Positions 53,905 to 64,000 of a stretch of DNA of 64,000 bases are shown here, in pieces. The translations under genes and the position numbers were made by a program. Origin of the DNA: Nephrocerus scutellatus. Taxonomy: Eukaryota > Arthropoda > Insecta > Diptera > Pipunculidae. The stretch covers positions 119,628,930 through 119,692,929 of the forward strand of contig OX352762.1 of assembly GCA_947095585.1 (NCBI GenBank). The letters run 5' to 3'. Each line of letters opens with the position of its first letter. Within the stretch, counting starts at the first letter, position 1. The notes below the pieces were generated by a model. That model was given only the letters and a program-made list of their open reading frames with translations. It had not been told where the DNA came from and did no database searches.

Positions 53905-54785
53905 CTCTCGAATCGAATATGACAAATACTCGCGTCACTTTGGCATAGCATGGCTCATTTTATATGGGGTTATTTTTTAAGCTTAATCAATTTACTCACA
54001 AATTTAGATTTTAGATTAATTTAGGAACTAACAAAAATTTTACAAATCACCGCATTGCTGCGCAAACTCCCTATGAGAGCAATCTAACATCGATTACACG
54101 CAAATGTTTGCAATTTGATTAAGTTCACTATTAAACAAAAACGCTTGGTGGTGTCCTTAACCTAAATACTTGTGGCACGAAGCGAACTGTAACGCATCAC
54201 ACTACTACTACCACCGACCGATCACTTGACCGCTCGACATCATGTTGTTCTCGCGTCGCTCCTTGGCTGTTCCCCTAAGGCGGTTAAATTTATCAAATGA
54301 ACTTCTTATGAATTAATATCATTATTTACCGTTTATTTTCACAATTTCAAGGAAACAATTAATAAAATTATTATTTTGTTTCTGCAAAATTTGTACTATT
54401 GACTGAGTCATCAAGAATTGTTGCAGGTTAATGAACATCTGGTTAGCTATAAATGCAGGAGGACGCTTACGTGGGGGAAGTAAACAGTTTATTAAACTAA
54501 TTATCAATAATAAATGTAAGAAGAAGATGAAAATGTTGCATTCAAATGAATGAATGTTGCATGAATGAATGAAAAGAGCATCTATTCTTAGAGAAGGTAA
54601 GACAACTGGCTTTATACTAAATCTTGAGTTTAAAACAATGTCCGTCTTCCATTAAAGTTATACTTAGTACAATTAAAAAGATAAGCCAAACGCAATATTT
54701 AGTTTATAAAGCATTACTGATAAAACAACAGCAAGTGCAGTTGAGTGTAGTTTTTTTATAATTTGGGCACGTGTAAAGGGGTTCG
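53905..54785. other. Intergenic, nothing recognised
   Basis: AT-rich; a GAATGAATG-type simple stretch lies near 54545-54575. Confidence 0.4.
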
Positions 54786-54789
54786 CACC

Positions 54790-54955
54790 CTTATAATGCT
54801 CGGTTATAGGCTTAGCACAGCGTGGTCGTTAGGGAAAAGAAGAAGAAAGGAGGAGATGACTTTATCTTGTGATTTGAATGCCATTGGATCATAGTGATGT
54901 GGAAAGACAGAGCTTGGTAGAGCTGAAGAACGAATCCCTGAACTTAATTGTACGT
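54790..54955 (-). mobile_element. Jockey-like 3' end fragment
   Basis: It matches the insertion at 18437..18740 in the same sense: 'gcacagcgtggtcgttaggg', 'ggatcatagtgatgtg', 'agacagagcttgg', 'gctgaagaacgaat' and 'gtacgtccgaag'. It holds the last part of ORF2 and the short 3' UTR of the same family and carries deletions. Confidence 0.6.
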
Positions 54956-54964
54956 CCGAAGTTA

Positions 54965-55062
54965 AGCTTTAGGGTAAACTGATGATTGATCGCAAGATTC
55001 CACGACAAACAAACAAAAAAACACACAGGCACGCGAGGTTAATATAGAGAATTTAAAAACAT
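54965..55062 (-). repeat. TCTCTATATTAACTTCG-family repeat, left end only (copy 8)
   Basis: 'gattgatcgcaagattccacga', an ACAAACAAA run, then 'ggcacgcgaggttaatatag' and 'agaatttaaaaac', the inverted left end of the family. Confidence 0.75.
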
Positions 55063-55064
55063 CC

Positions 55065-56158
55065 TAATTTTACAGTGTGCTGTTTTGCAGAATTGCCGGA
55101 TGGACTGACAGACAACATAGCTAAATAGGAACTGTTTTCAGATACAAGATTCTTTGCAAAAAAAATCGTAATATCCTAACTAAAATAAATTTTTAATTTA
55201 ATAATCCCAATCAAACAAACGGGATCAAAGGAAAGGACAATTTAACAATCATGCAAGATAATTTCTTGTAAACAATTTAATGAAAAATAATAAGAAATAA
55301 ATAACAATACACTAAATATAAATAAAATATCAAGATATTCAAGTTGGAAAGCATAAAAACAAAAAATCCTATGCAGTATATTTAATTTATTTTTATAAAA
55401 AAGAAATTATAATTGAAATCTAACTGTTTGAGGAGAACTGATAATTATGGGTTATTGATTTGTAAATTATATCACGTACCTACACCTATTGGGTTACTGA
55501 TACATTCATCATAGACACAAACCATTAGTCATTTGTACGTTTTCGGTACTGTATTCCATTATTCCTTTAAAAAATCCTACAAGCAACTAACCCCAATTTT
55601 ACCATTTGACATCATTTGAAAATCATGTCGTGGTATTTACTATTGTTAATATTTAAAGAATATAAATTAAATGTTTGTATATTTGTGCCGCAAAGAAGTA
55701 GCTACTCATAAGTAAAGTTTAAATTAGATGCGACGAGTTTTGCCAATAAAATGCTATCCAGCAAATAACAACGAATTAATAGCTGTTTTCGATATAGATG
55801 GCAAATTATACACTCAACATTATTTCCTTTGAAATTGATGTTTCGTTTATCTTCTACAAACAAGTACTTAATTATACCTAGCATTCTGTAAACAGAAAAT
55901 GTAATGGAATGGAAGTTAAAATAAAGTTCTAACAAAGAAAATGACTACTTCACTATTCGTTCGCTTGGCTTTATGTAAAAGTAGTTTGAATGTTTCAGCA
56001 CATAATAGCGTTTGTACAACTTACTGTTCTGGAACTTAAAAATTTTGGTTTTTTAAAACACTTGTTGTCCGTTAGAAAACACAGCTATGGTAAACATTAC
56101 CCAATTCATTTTCATCATCTCAGCGCGAAAACTCGACGTTTTCCCATTTCGCATCATA
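55065..56158. other. AT-rich intergenic stretch, nothing recognised
   Basis: No repeat, ORF or RNA feature could be supported before the tRNA. Confidence 0.45.
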
Positions 56159-56231
56159 GCCTCGGTGGCGCAGTAGGCAGCGCGTAAGTCTCATAATCTT
56201 AAGGTCGTGAGTTCGAGCCTCACCCGGGGCA
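56159..56231 (+). tRNA. tRNA-Met, elongator type (anticodon CAT)
   Basis: 73 bases with discriminator A. The acceptor stem GCCTCGG/CCGGGGC pairs with one T-G. The D arm holds TGGCGCAGTAGG (A box). The anticodon loop CTCATAA gives CAT. The T arm GTGAG/CTCAC carries GAGTTCGAGCC (B box). It has GTTCGAG-type T loop and GCC...GGC ends like animal elongator tRNA-Met, not the initiator's AGC start. A TTTTTT tract follows at about 56236, serving as pol III terminator. No intron. Confidence 0.96.
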
Positions 56232-56364
56232 TCAATTTTTTATACTTATTGCAGAATTCAAATTATTAGCCGGATATTAAAAAAAATACCAACATATTAA
56301 ATTTTAAATTATTCAAATGACCAAATGGAGAGAATTTTGTGACAACTTGTTGCTCATTGAGTAT

Positions 56365-56632
56365 TGCTATATTGCTTTCAACAACAAACACATTGGATAG
56401 ACCAGAAAATGGTTTAGCGTTAACCAAAAATAATTTGTGGTTAAGAAATATTTAACCAAATTTTTATTTATAATTCCCACCACCAGAGTCGACTTTTAAA
56501 AATTATATATGGATAAGTTGGCAAACACATGAAACAAAAAATTGACCAAAATTTTGTTAGTTTTTGCTGTTGCTTTGATCAGCCGTTAACCACAAAAAAT
56601 ACCTAACTCATTTTGTTGAAAGCAATATAGCA
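56365..56632. mobile_element. MITE with 20-bp perfect terminal inverted repeats
   Basis: TGCTATATTGCTTTCAACAA at 56365..56384 is exactly complementary to 56613..56632. Subterminal similarity also exists: GTTAACC(A/-)AAAAATAA near the left and GTTAACCACAAAAAATA near the right. The interior is AT-rich with no ORF. Length is 268 bp. No obvious target duplication, so superfamily unassigned. Confidence 0.75.
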
Positions 56633-56719
56633 TATGTTGCCGACATCAAACGCAAACGCTAAGGAAAGATTTCAAAATATTCGCCCAAAAGTATACTGTT
56701 CTATCGAATTGCGAAATAA

Positions 56720-56905
56720 TAATTTTTAAGAAAATTTACATTGGAGTCTCTCTAGTCTGGGACCCGATCACTTTCAAATATTTATAGAAAGTGTTATCAT
56801 CGGATGTGCAAAGTTTGGATAAAATCGGGTTTTAGAAAGTGAATTTAAAATTGATCACAAGATTTGGCCAGCCAGTCAGCCAGCCACAAACAAACAGATG
56901 CGGAA
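56720..56905 (-). repeat. TCTCTATATTAACTTCG-family repeat, partial (copy 9)
   Basis: 'gggacccgatcactttcaaat', 'agaaagtgtt', 'aaaatcgggtttt', 'aaaattgatcacaagatt' and a CCAGCCAGTCAGCCAGCC run occur in the inverse order of the family. The left terminus itself is not preserved. Confidence 0.7.
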
Positions 56906-57194
56906 ATAATTATTGTTACAAAAATGTGTGATTACTGTAACGATGAGAAAGTTACGTGAACTTTTTTGGAGAAAGAACCTACTAACAAAACGCACTATTT
57001 ATCGATCGAGTCATCAATAATTTCAAACAGAGATAGTCTGTAGACGATAGGCCCAAGCGTTAATCACAATCTACTGCAAGATCGGTTGAGCTGCCGCCGG
57101 TTGCTGCTGTTCAAAGGGTTTAAAACAATTCATCAACCTAAATTCGTCACTGTGCCCAGGAACTTAGTTTTCGAACAACAACTTTGACCACAAT

Positions 57195-57960
57195 CTGAAC
57201 AAGGATTTGGATTTATTTCCATTTAAGATTTAATTTACATTAGAGCTTCTGTCACAAGACTATTGACCCTGCTGTATCATATGGCAATACGATGTTACAG
57301 ATCATCAATGATAACCCTGATTTCCATGAAAAACTCATAATGAGTGACGAGGCCCATTTTCATTTGATTGATTTGATTTCATTAGATATGTTAATAAACA
57401 GAATAGTCGATTCTGTGCAATGGAAAACCTAATATTTATGCATGAGCCACCTTTACATCAATTAAAAGTGACAGTCTGGTGTACAGGAGGTCAGGAGGAA
57501 TCATTGGCCCTTGCTTCTTGGAAAATGAAAACGGCTTAACGGTAACTGTCACTGGCGAACGATACCGTGACGTGATTGAAAACTCTTTGATGCCATAACT
57601 GAATACTTTGGATTTAATTAGCTATGGTTCCAACAAGACGGTGCCACATCACATATAGCCAGAATGGATTTACTGCGACACCTCTTTCCACAACAAATTA
57701 TCTCAAGAAATGGTGATGTTGATTCGGCTTTATGGTCGCAGGATTTGACTGCCCCAGACTTTTTTGTGGGGATACTTGAAGAGCAAGGGTTATGCAGACA
57801 AACCAGAAACCCCTGAGCAACTTAAACATCAAATATTCGTGATGAAATTAATGAAATACCGGGTGAATGTGTCAAAATGCAATGAAAAATGTGTTCAATA
57901 GAGCCCGCAATTGTGATGCTAACAGATGCGGATATGTATCTGATATTTTTATTCCATACA
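57195..57960 (+). pseudogene. Decayed mariner-like transposase, DD39D/DD41D-type
   Basis: Plus-strand pieces in order: KDLDLFPFKI, NDNPDFHEKLIMSDEAHF (first Asp), MEPPLHQLKVTVWC-like sequence, GGIIGPCFLENENGLTVT, LWFQQDGATSHIARMDLL (second Asp) and SRNGDVDSALWSQDLTAPDF (third Asp), then WGYLKSKGYADKPETPEQLK and a C-terminal KNVFNRARNCDANRCGYVSD. As read, 39 residues separate the last two Asp; two residues are missing next to GATSH relative to the intact copy. Several stops and shifts. Ends not found. It is a lineage distinct from the others here. Confidence 0.7.
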
Positions 57961-58019
57961 TAATAACTAACATTAAGTAAACCATTTAGCAACATTAGAT
58001 CCATTCTTTTTCATTTAAC

Positions 58020-58415
58020 CAAAATTCATTTCGCGTATGGCGCGTATTTTTTTTCGACTTATTTGAGGTCCTTTTTCCTTCCACACGACCTGGAGAGCTG
58101 AAACTTTATGAGTATCTAAGTCCAAAAAAGCATTTATTATATTCCACGTGTGACGCGTGTCGCATTCCGCGTGTTGCACGTGTGATGGGCTGAATTTTTC
58201 TTTCTTTGAGGCCCTTTTTACCATTTTTTACACGACCAGAAGTATGCAATTTTGTGAGTGCTCTTGACTTGTGTCGCGTTTCGCATGTGGCACGTGTGAT
58301 AGTTTGAAAATAGGCCCGACCTCGAAACAGATATTTTGGCGATTATTACCAAATAACAAAGGACTGTTTGGCGTGTGGCGATGAATACATAAAAGTTTGT
58401 ACCGGACAAACGAAG
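58020..58415 (+). repeat. GTGT-rich repeat family, array 2
   Basis: Two units like those at 44640..45660: 'cacgacctggagagctgaaa', 'cacgtgtgacgcgtgtcgc', 'gtgttgcacgtgtgatgggctgaa', then 'aacagatattttggcgattattaccaaataa' and 'ataaaagtttgtacc', ending at AACGAAGTTTTT. It abuts the left end of the next repeat copy without spacer. Confidence 0.75.
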
Positions 58416-58417
58416 TT

Positions 58418-58895
58418 TTTAAATTCTCTATTAACTTCGCTGGCTGATCAGATATTGTGATCAATTTTTAGCCCACTTCCTAAAACCAGATTTTATTCAA
58501 ACTTTGCACACATGTGTATCTTCCATGACGATACTCGATTCTATTAAAATTTTGGGCAACTCGGGCCTCGGGTTCAAGGGGCACCCATACAAATTTTATA
58601 AAAAAAGTATCCGATTTTCTTCTAATTTTATACGCATCTGTAAAAACTTGGCAGTGATCGGGCCCGGGGTCGGGGGTAACTATACAAATTTTATAACATA
58701 AAGTACCCGTTTTTCTCAACTTTTTTACGCATGTGTATTTCCGATTGACAAAAACTTTTTGTTCAAATTTTTAGGTGATCGGGGCCCAAAGTTTATTAAA
58801 AATGTACCCGATTTTCTTCAAATTATATCTCCGTATGTATCTTCGATTAGAGAATTTACAAAAAAAAATTAATTATTATGGGCTGGTTTTTTTAT
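58418..58895 (+). repeat. TCTCTATATTAACTTCG-family repeat, copy 10, both ends
   Basis: Left end TTTAAATTCTCTATTAACTT (two bases shorter than the usual TATATTAA form), 'gctggctgatcag', then three to four units with 'acacatgtgtatcttccatg', 'atcgggcccggggtcggggg' and similar blocks. Right end CGATTAGAGAATTTACAAAA then 'gggctggttttttta'. Compact full-length copy of about 480 bp. Confidence 0.8.
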
Positions 58896-58899
58896 ATTT

Positions 58900-60195
58900 A
58901 CTTCTTTGGGTTCAAAATAAGTATCTAGAACATATCCCAATAATAGTATACTAATCACAATTATCCTTTATCAAGTGGTGTGTACTCCTAAAAAATGCCT
59001 TAAACCAACACATCCAGAAGCGAAAATTCTACCTTCCTCTATTAATGGATTAAGGATTAAGATAAAATCAAAATCGTTTACACATTGATTTCCACATCAA
59101 CTGATTCAAAGTCCACTTTAGATGCTATGTGCTGTAGAACATTCTAATTTTTGACAAGTCTCTTAATAGCACTGAAAAATGTCCTTCCTTAAAACTTACC
59201 GGATAACTGTAATTGAGTGTAAAATCAAATTAGTCAGAGAATCAGTCGCTAAAATGCAACACATACAGGCAGGGACTCACAAGGGCTTCACTGTTATTGC
59301 CATCCGCTCGCACGAGGGTGTACTCGAACATTCGTCACTTGTGCCGTTAGCACATGTTCTCGATCAATCAGTGAACACAAGATCGGTAAAGGAGAGAAGA
59401 TGACTGATCAAACAGCGAATAGGAAAGATCGAAACATCCAAACAAAGCCATCTGCCTTTGCGCTGACGCCATAGCATGGCACATGGCACTTCTCTTTCTG
59501 CGCTGGGTGCTTTACCCCGTACGCAGCAGCGATTACCGTTTTCAACCCCCTTTCCTTTTCTGATTGCATTTGTAATCATAGAAACAAATGAGTCAGTTTC
59601 TATTCTTTTCAACTCGCTCTAAATGATGTTAATTCCATTTCTCTTGTTGTGTGCGCCCATTAAGTCAAGCTCATGTAGTCAGGCATCAGCATCATTTGAA
59701 AACTTCCCCTATGGATTTTTTGTCGATTGTTTTTTAAGAGTTCTGTCGCGGTACTCCAATAACCAATTCGAAAAGATTTTTCCCTCATTTTGAATGCATT
59801 TTGCATTGTTAATCCTTTACAGTTGGCTTTGTCGCTTTGTTGTTGTTGTTGTTGTTGTTGTTTGTATGGTGGTGAGATTATGCTTCACGCACATTTAATT
59901 ATTCATGTAATTTTTTTAATAATTTATGTTGTTTTGCTATATAGAGGATTCTATAATATATCTCAGCAGAATTTCCTTTAATGTCTCTGAAGGTCGGTTG
60001 TGCAGTTTATGATAAAAAGTTCCTTATCCAAGTAGGAATTATTGGGAAAATCCAACTGAGATAAAAAAAAGGGGTTTAGGTATTCCTGTACCTGCTCAAG
60101 GCACTACAGTGGGATGATTTTGATAGAAAATACTAATGAATCATTAAAACCTGAGAAAAAGTCATTGCGAAATGTATTCTTTTTGAGAAAATCCA
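58900..60195. other. Intergenic, no gene recognised
   Basis: Mixed composition. A TTG run lies at 59839..59861. A 74-codon ORF at 59179 and an opposite-strand ORF near 59364-59612 carry no recognisable domain. Confidence 0.35.
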
Positions 60196-60199
60196 TCTA

Positions 60200-60400
60200 C
60201 CACTGAAATGATAAGAGGTGAAAAATTCGCAATAATGGCTGCTCTACTAGCATTGGAATCATCTTGTACCAACTCAAAGATTATTCTTAAATATGAGAGA
60301 CGACTGACCGTTGTGCCAAGATAGAATGCGTTCACTCAAATCTGGGTTCCAGGACGTACAGAAGAAGAAGCCCACAAAAAGCCGCTAGCACTATATCTGC
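60200..60400 (+). mobile_element. Non-LTR RNase H domain scrap
   Basis: Plus-strand translation gives MAALLALESSCTNSKIILKY then RRLTVVPR-NAFTQIWVPGRT, matching the RNase H pattern LxLIWVPGHxGIxGN of I/Jockey-type elements. The conserved His of VPGH reads Arg. Only about 60 codons are recognisable. Confidence 0.5.
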
Positions 60401-60404
60401 ACAC

Positions 60405-61524
60405 AATAATCATCGGCTAGTATCAAAAATTAGTAAACAATACTCGATAGTTTCAGCTGAATTCACTATAAGAATTCAAAGGTCTATGTGAACTAGACAG
60501 GATTACCCTTGGGGTTGCATAAACACTTGAAAAGTCCTATTTTGATGGGTCGAATACCGTAAGTATCTTTTAAACTCTTTGGAAATTCATGAAGTCTTGA
60601 AGAATTGGTATGGCATTACGAGTAAACCAATCTGGAATTCGTTTATAACTTCATATAAAGTTTTTACTGGTCACGCTATGCTTTCCCAGTAGCGTAGTAA
60701 GTGGGTGGCGACGGTGACGACCCACATAGCGTGACACCGGACTACTCGAGTGGTCATAATGATGCAGTACAAGTATTGGCTCAACATTTTGATGGGATTG
60801 TGGCTGGAATTGAGAAATTATGTTATCAACAAGAAACTTTGGACACCAGAGGTGCTGCATAGAACATTATGCTGTCAATTTACATTTCATTAGTATCTTT
60901 TCATTTGGAATGATGTACTAAGAGAAATAATTTGTGCTCAGATTGCATTACAAAGTAAAGGCTTAAGTGTTGATCAATTAGCTGGAAAAAAGGAGCAGTT
61001 CGTCTTTATATTGCAGAAAACGGAGTCATATTGTAGTAGAGACAAAAGATCTTCCTGTGAGATAATCGGCGGACTACAGCTTTTTAAATGAAAGACGAAT
61101 TCGTCGTAAGAAACGAATGACCAGTGAGTTGGCCACCGATGCTGAAGGGCTGAACTAGAAAGGGATATGTCTTGATCACTTCGGTTCGGTCAGTTCAAGA
61201 TGTAGCTTCATTGTTCGGGGTTGTGCAGACAAATACTGAACAAATATCAAAACTTAATTAATTTTATGGTGAGGTATCAGAAAGACACCAAGGTTGAGAA
61301 GACATATAAAAGCGGTCAATATTACAGTTTCTACTTTTTTGTCTCTAGACTTTTTGAAATTCATCGTGGAATGGTACTTTAGAGAATCTCTTCTGAATCT
61401 TATGGCCGCATAAAAGTTATTTATTTTGAAGATGTGATTTCCGAGTTTTCAGCTGTTAAAGCTAGAAAGAAGAGATTTTAAGTATTTGTACATAATATGT
61501 TTATGAAAGTATATGTTAATTCTA
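60405..61524. other. Unassigned stretch
   Basis: No recognisable gene. Plus-strand fragments near 61090-61240 show a possibly once-coding texture but match nothing I can name. Confidence 0.35.
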
Positions 61525-61930
61525 GCAGCCTTACCGCACAACTGCAGGACCGTACGTGCCTGGGATAGTTTCTATCCAGGGCGGCCTAGGATAGGGTCTC
61601 ATCCTAATGGCAAATGATTAAGTTCGAAGTTCCGGACGATGTGCTGCTAAGGTTGTAGTGTACCTACGCCAAATGTATTCATACTGAACGAGCTGAGTCC
61701 CTTGATGTCAGATCTCACCAAGGTCGCGTTGTTGCTACGGGAGCTGGTTCCGCCCTCAGATAAGGTTGATCTCCTTTGAGGTTAGCTAAATCTGGGCCAA
61801 CTTTTGGTTGAGGACCCAGTTTCGTTCTGGCCTTACCTACGCAGTGGTTTACGGTTTACTCTCGAAGAGAGGACCGCTAAAAGGGAATAGTTCATGAGCA
61901 TGCTTAATGGCGAAAGCTAGGCAAGCAGGT
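61525..61930 (-). repeat. CAGAACGAAACTGGGTCC repeat family, inverted copy
   Basis: On the minus strand it has the same series of words as 52360..52920: 'ttcgccattaa', 'cgagagtaaacc', 'ccagaacgaaactgggtcc', 'agatcaaccttat', 'ctgacatcaa', 'cagcacatcg', 'gaacttcgaac', 'catttgccattaggatg' and 'tatcctaggc'. It lacks the internal duplication of the other copy, so it is shorter. Confidence 0.65.
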
Positions 61931-61939
61931 TCGTCCCAC

Positions 61940-62440
61940 TGAAAGAATTGGTTACCTGGTTACTATATATAAGGCATATATTCGCCCAAAACTGAATACT
62001 ACTGTACTATCTGGTCAGGTGCACCAAAGGCCATATTGCAACTACTAGACAGAATACAGAACGGCGTTATAAAATTCAAAACCTCTCAAAAAACGTCGTT
62101 TCATTATCGTAGAAATGTTTCCTACGTTTTACTGTGTTATCGTTTTTTCCACAAGCGGTGCTCAACAGAAATATTCAGGTGCATTCCTTCCAACTCCCCA
62201 ACTATCTGCATTACGCGTGCCTCAACTCGAGCCCACTTGAGACCATCTTCGGACGTTCCGACCAATATAGATCTTTTAGTCTTTTAGATCTTTAGATTAT
62301 TTAGTGTAATAAATTGCCATTTAGTGTAATAGCGTTCCAGACGCATGTACATAGACATCTTTTATTTTCCTCTCTGTAAAATCCTAACGACCACGCTGTG
62401 CTTAACATTATTAAAGTGCAAATCACTTGAGTGTATGAAC
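61940..62440 (+). mobile_element. Jockey-like ORF2 C-terminal fragment with 3' region
   Basis: Plus-strand translation gives YIRPKLNTTVLSG, LLDRIQNGVIKFK, then HYRRNVSYVLLCYRFFHKRC and STEIFRCIPS, the fingerprint of the last part of Jockey-clade ORF2 (family knowledge). A short 3' region follows with 'cctaacgaccacgctgtgctt' near 62385, the same 3' UTR word found inverted at 18475 and 54825. Frame breaks occur near 62030 and 62190. It lacks all catalytic parts. Confidence 0.65.
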
Positions 62441-62444
62441 ATTC

Positions 62445-64000
62445 TCTGCAACCATTTAACCCCTTAACCGTTTAAAGGTTACAAATATATATGTACCCCT
62501 CGTACATATAATTTATGTTTAAGTTTCTTTCTGAATCGTTAACTTCTGATGATATATATTTTTATATTTTTAAAAAATTAACAGCATGATCGGATATTGC
62601 TTCATCAAGGATAAGCTGCTACGGACACTGTGTACTCAGTATTTGCCCCACCAAAAAACGATCAATCCCATTCGCTGCAAAATTACAAAATCGATCACTG
62701 GATTAGTTTTTATCTGGTCGACTCATTTATGTCGATCACTTTAATTAATTTTCTATTTCAGCGTGTGTCATCATCACCATCATCATCACGACATGAACTC
62801 GTACTACATTGTCCTTTTCAACACATTGCTTCATTTATAGCAATTGTTATTTTTTTCCCTGCTCCCTCTCCCTATATGATTTGCAATTTTTCTACAGAGC
62901 ATAAGGGTTGTTGCATTGGCATTCCATCTTTCACTATCGCACTATCTTTGCAGGATATACACCGCACAACAAAAATAGCGGATAATGGCCGATTATTACA
63001 ATTTTGCCGACTCATTAATTCCGCAACATAGGAACTTTAGACAGACCGACCATCAAAACGTTCCAGCATAATGCATTAAGACTAAGAGAATATAATAAAT
63101 TCGATCACGCATGCTCGATGTTCAAGGACTCACCTCATCCGAATCTCAATTGAAAATTGCATTTTTCAGGCTATCATGCATTAAACGTCCATATGCAAAT
63201 ACCGCAGTCGTCAATTTTTTCTGTTCCCTATTAATTCCCCTCCATTATACCTTTGCGAACTCGGTCAGGTATAGAGCGCTATGAGGAATATCCTGAAGGA
63301 CCTTAATTGGTATTTTCGCATGGTAGCTGCTTAAATAAACATCCGGAATTTGTTATTTATGTGTTTAGCATGTGAATACCACCACTGTACTGGGGTTGGC
63401 ATTACAGTGAAGGTTTTTTAAGGAAACATTTAATCGGCTCGGATGACTTGTCGCTGCTCTATTATTGAGGTGATCATATATTACAAAGGCGTATTTTAAG
63501 AGAATGTTAAACAACAATCCGATAAAATAGACAATTTACCTCCTGCTCAGGGTTCATTGTACTGAAAAAGGAACTCTATGTAATTTCCTATACCGAGAAC
63601 AAAAAGTTAACCGGAAATAGACTTTAAATGCGTGTATGGAAAAGTGCTTAAGTAATCGTGTGGGTAACAATTTCTGTGTGCGTAACGGAAATTTTAGTCA
63701 TAATTTGCTACCGTTTCAAGCTTGTTGCCACCGACTTCTGTGCTTGGTACGATTTTTAGAAGCTGTCTATTGCTAAGTTAGGTTCCCTGCAGCTGGAGGA
63801 TACATATGGAGCACATCCTTAAAACAGATAATGTAATGTAATGAAGGCTACTTAGGCTATATTTGTTTTTGTATAAAGATCTGGAAAGTATTCTATACTA
63901 CCATTATAGCAGACAATAATTCAAAGATACACAAGCATTGAAATATGAACACGCACACCTAAAAAGCACGCCCACTGAAGGACCATAAGCAAGTGCGCAC
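62445..64000. other. Intergenic, no gene recognised
   Basis: A 133-codon frame at 62630..63031 has no recognisable domain and looks accidental. No repeat family from the rest of the window was recognised here. Confidence 0.35.

Noticed and set aside
62630..63031. 133-codon plus-strand ORF
   Set aside because: No recognisable domain, biased composition typical of AT-rich chance frames, and no splice or promoter context.

Overview
This is a eukaryotic, AT-rich, repeat-dense stretch, almost certainly from a higher fly. A tephritid fruit fly is the most plausible source. The grounds are a fly-type LARP6 gene with His, Gln and Asn runs, a TATA plus TCAGT initiator upstream of it, and several mariner relatives with the DD41D catalytic spacing known from the rosa mariners of tephritids. 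The species is inferred, not proven. No prokaryotic features are present. One run of exactly 200 N (50838..51037) is an assembly gap.

Layout. 1-8.8 kb: fragments of interspersed repeats, namely a tRNA-derived SINE, a broken LOA-like non-LTR retrotransposon and a decayed DD41D mariner. 8.8-12.7 kb: the only well supported protein-coding host gene, a LARP6-type La-related protein on the minus strand, with a candidate TATA/Inr promoter about 0.8 kb upstream of its ATG. 14-31 kb: Jockey-like, RTE-like and LOA-like retrotransposon remains, a full-length but frameshifted DD41D mariner inside an RTE fragment, and DD34D-mariner and Tc1-like remnants. 33-39 kb: a degraded SINE copy, a tandem array built from a reverse-transcriptase core segment, and the longest RTE remnant. 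38-47 kb and 54-59 kb: many copies of one GC-punctuated repeat family with conserved, inverted-complementary ends, plus a second GTGT-rich repeat family and small MITEs. 43.2 and 56.2 kb: isolated tRNA-Val(AAC) and tRNA-Met(CAT) genes. 48.9-50.2 kb: an apparently intact DD41D mariner with both terminal repeats, TA duplication and an open transposase frame. 50-64 kb: further remnants and long stretches with nothing recognisable.

How it works together. Apart from Larp6 and the two tRNAs, nearly everything recognisable is selfish DNA, so the window reads as intergenic or intronic repeat landscape with nested insertions. The mariner at 48871..50174 is the only element that looks able to encode a functional enzyme. 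No multi-gene pathway or new defence-like system is visible. The most unusual structures are the reverse-transcriptase tandem array (33658..34505), a 27-bp near-perfect hairpin (48428..48488), the repeat family with AATTCTCTA/TAGAGAATT ends, and a dense array of basophilic-kinase motifs in the Larp6 tail.
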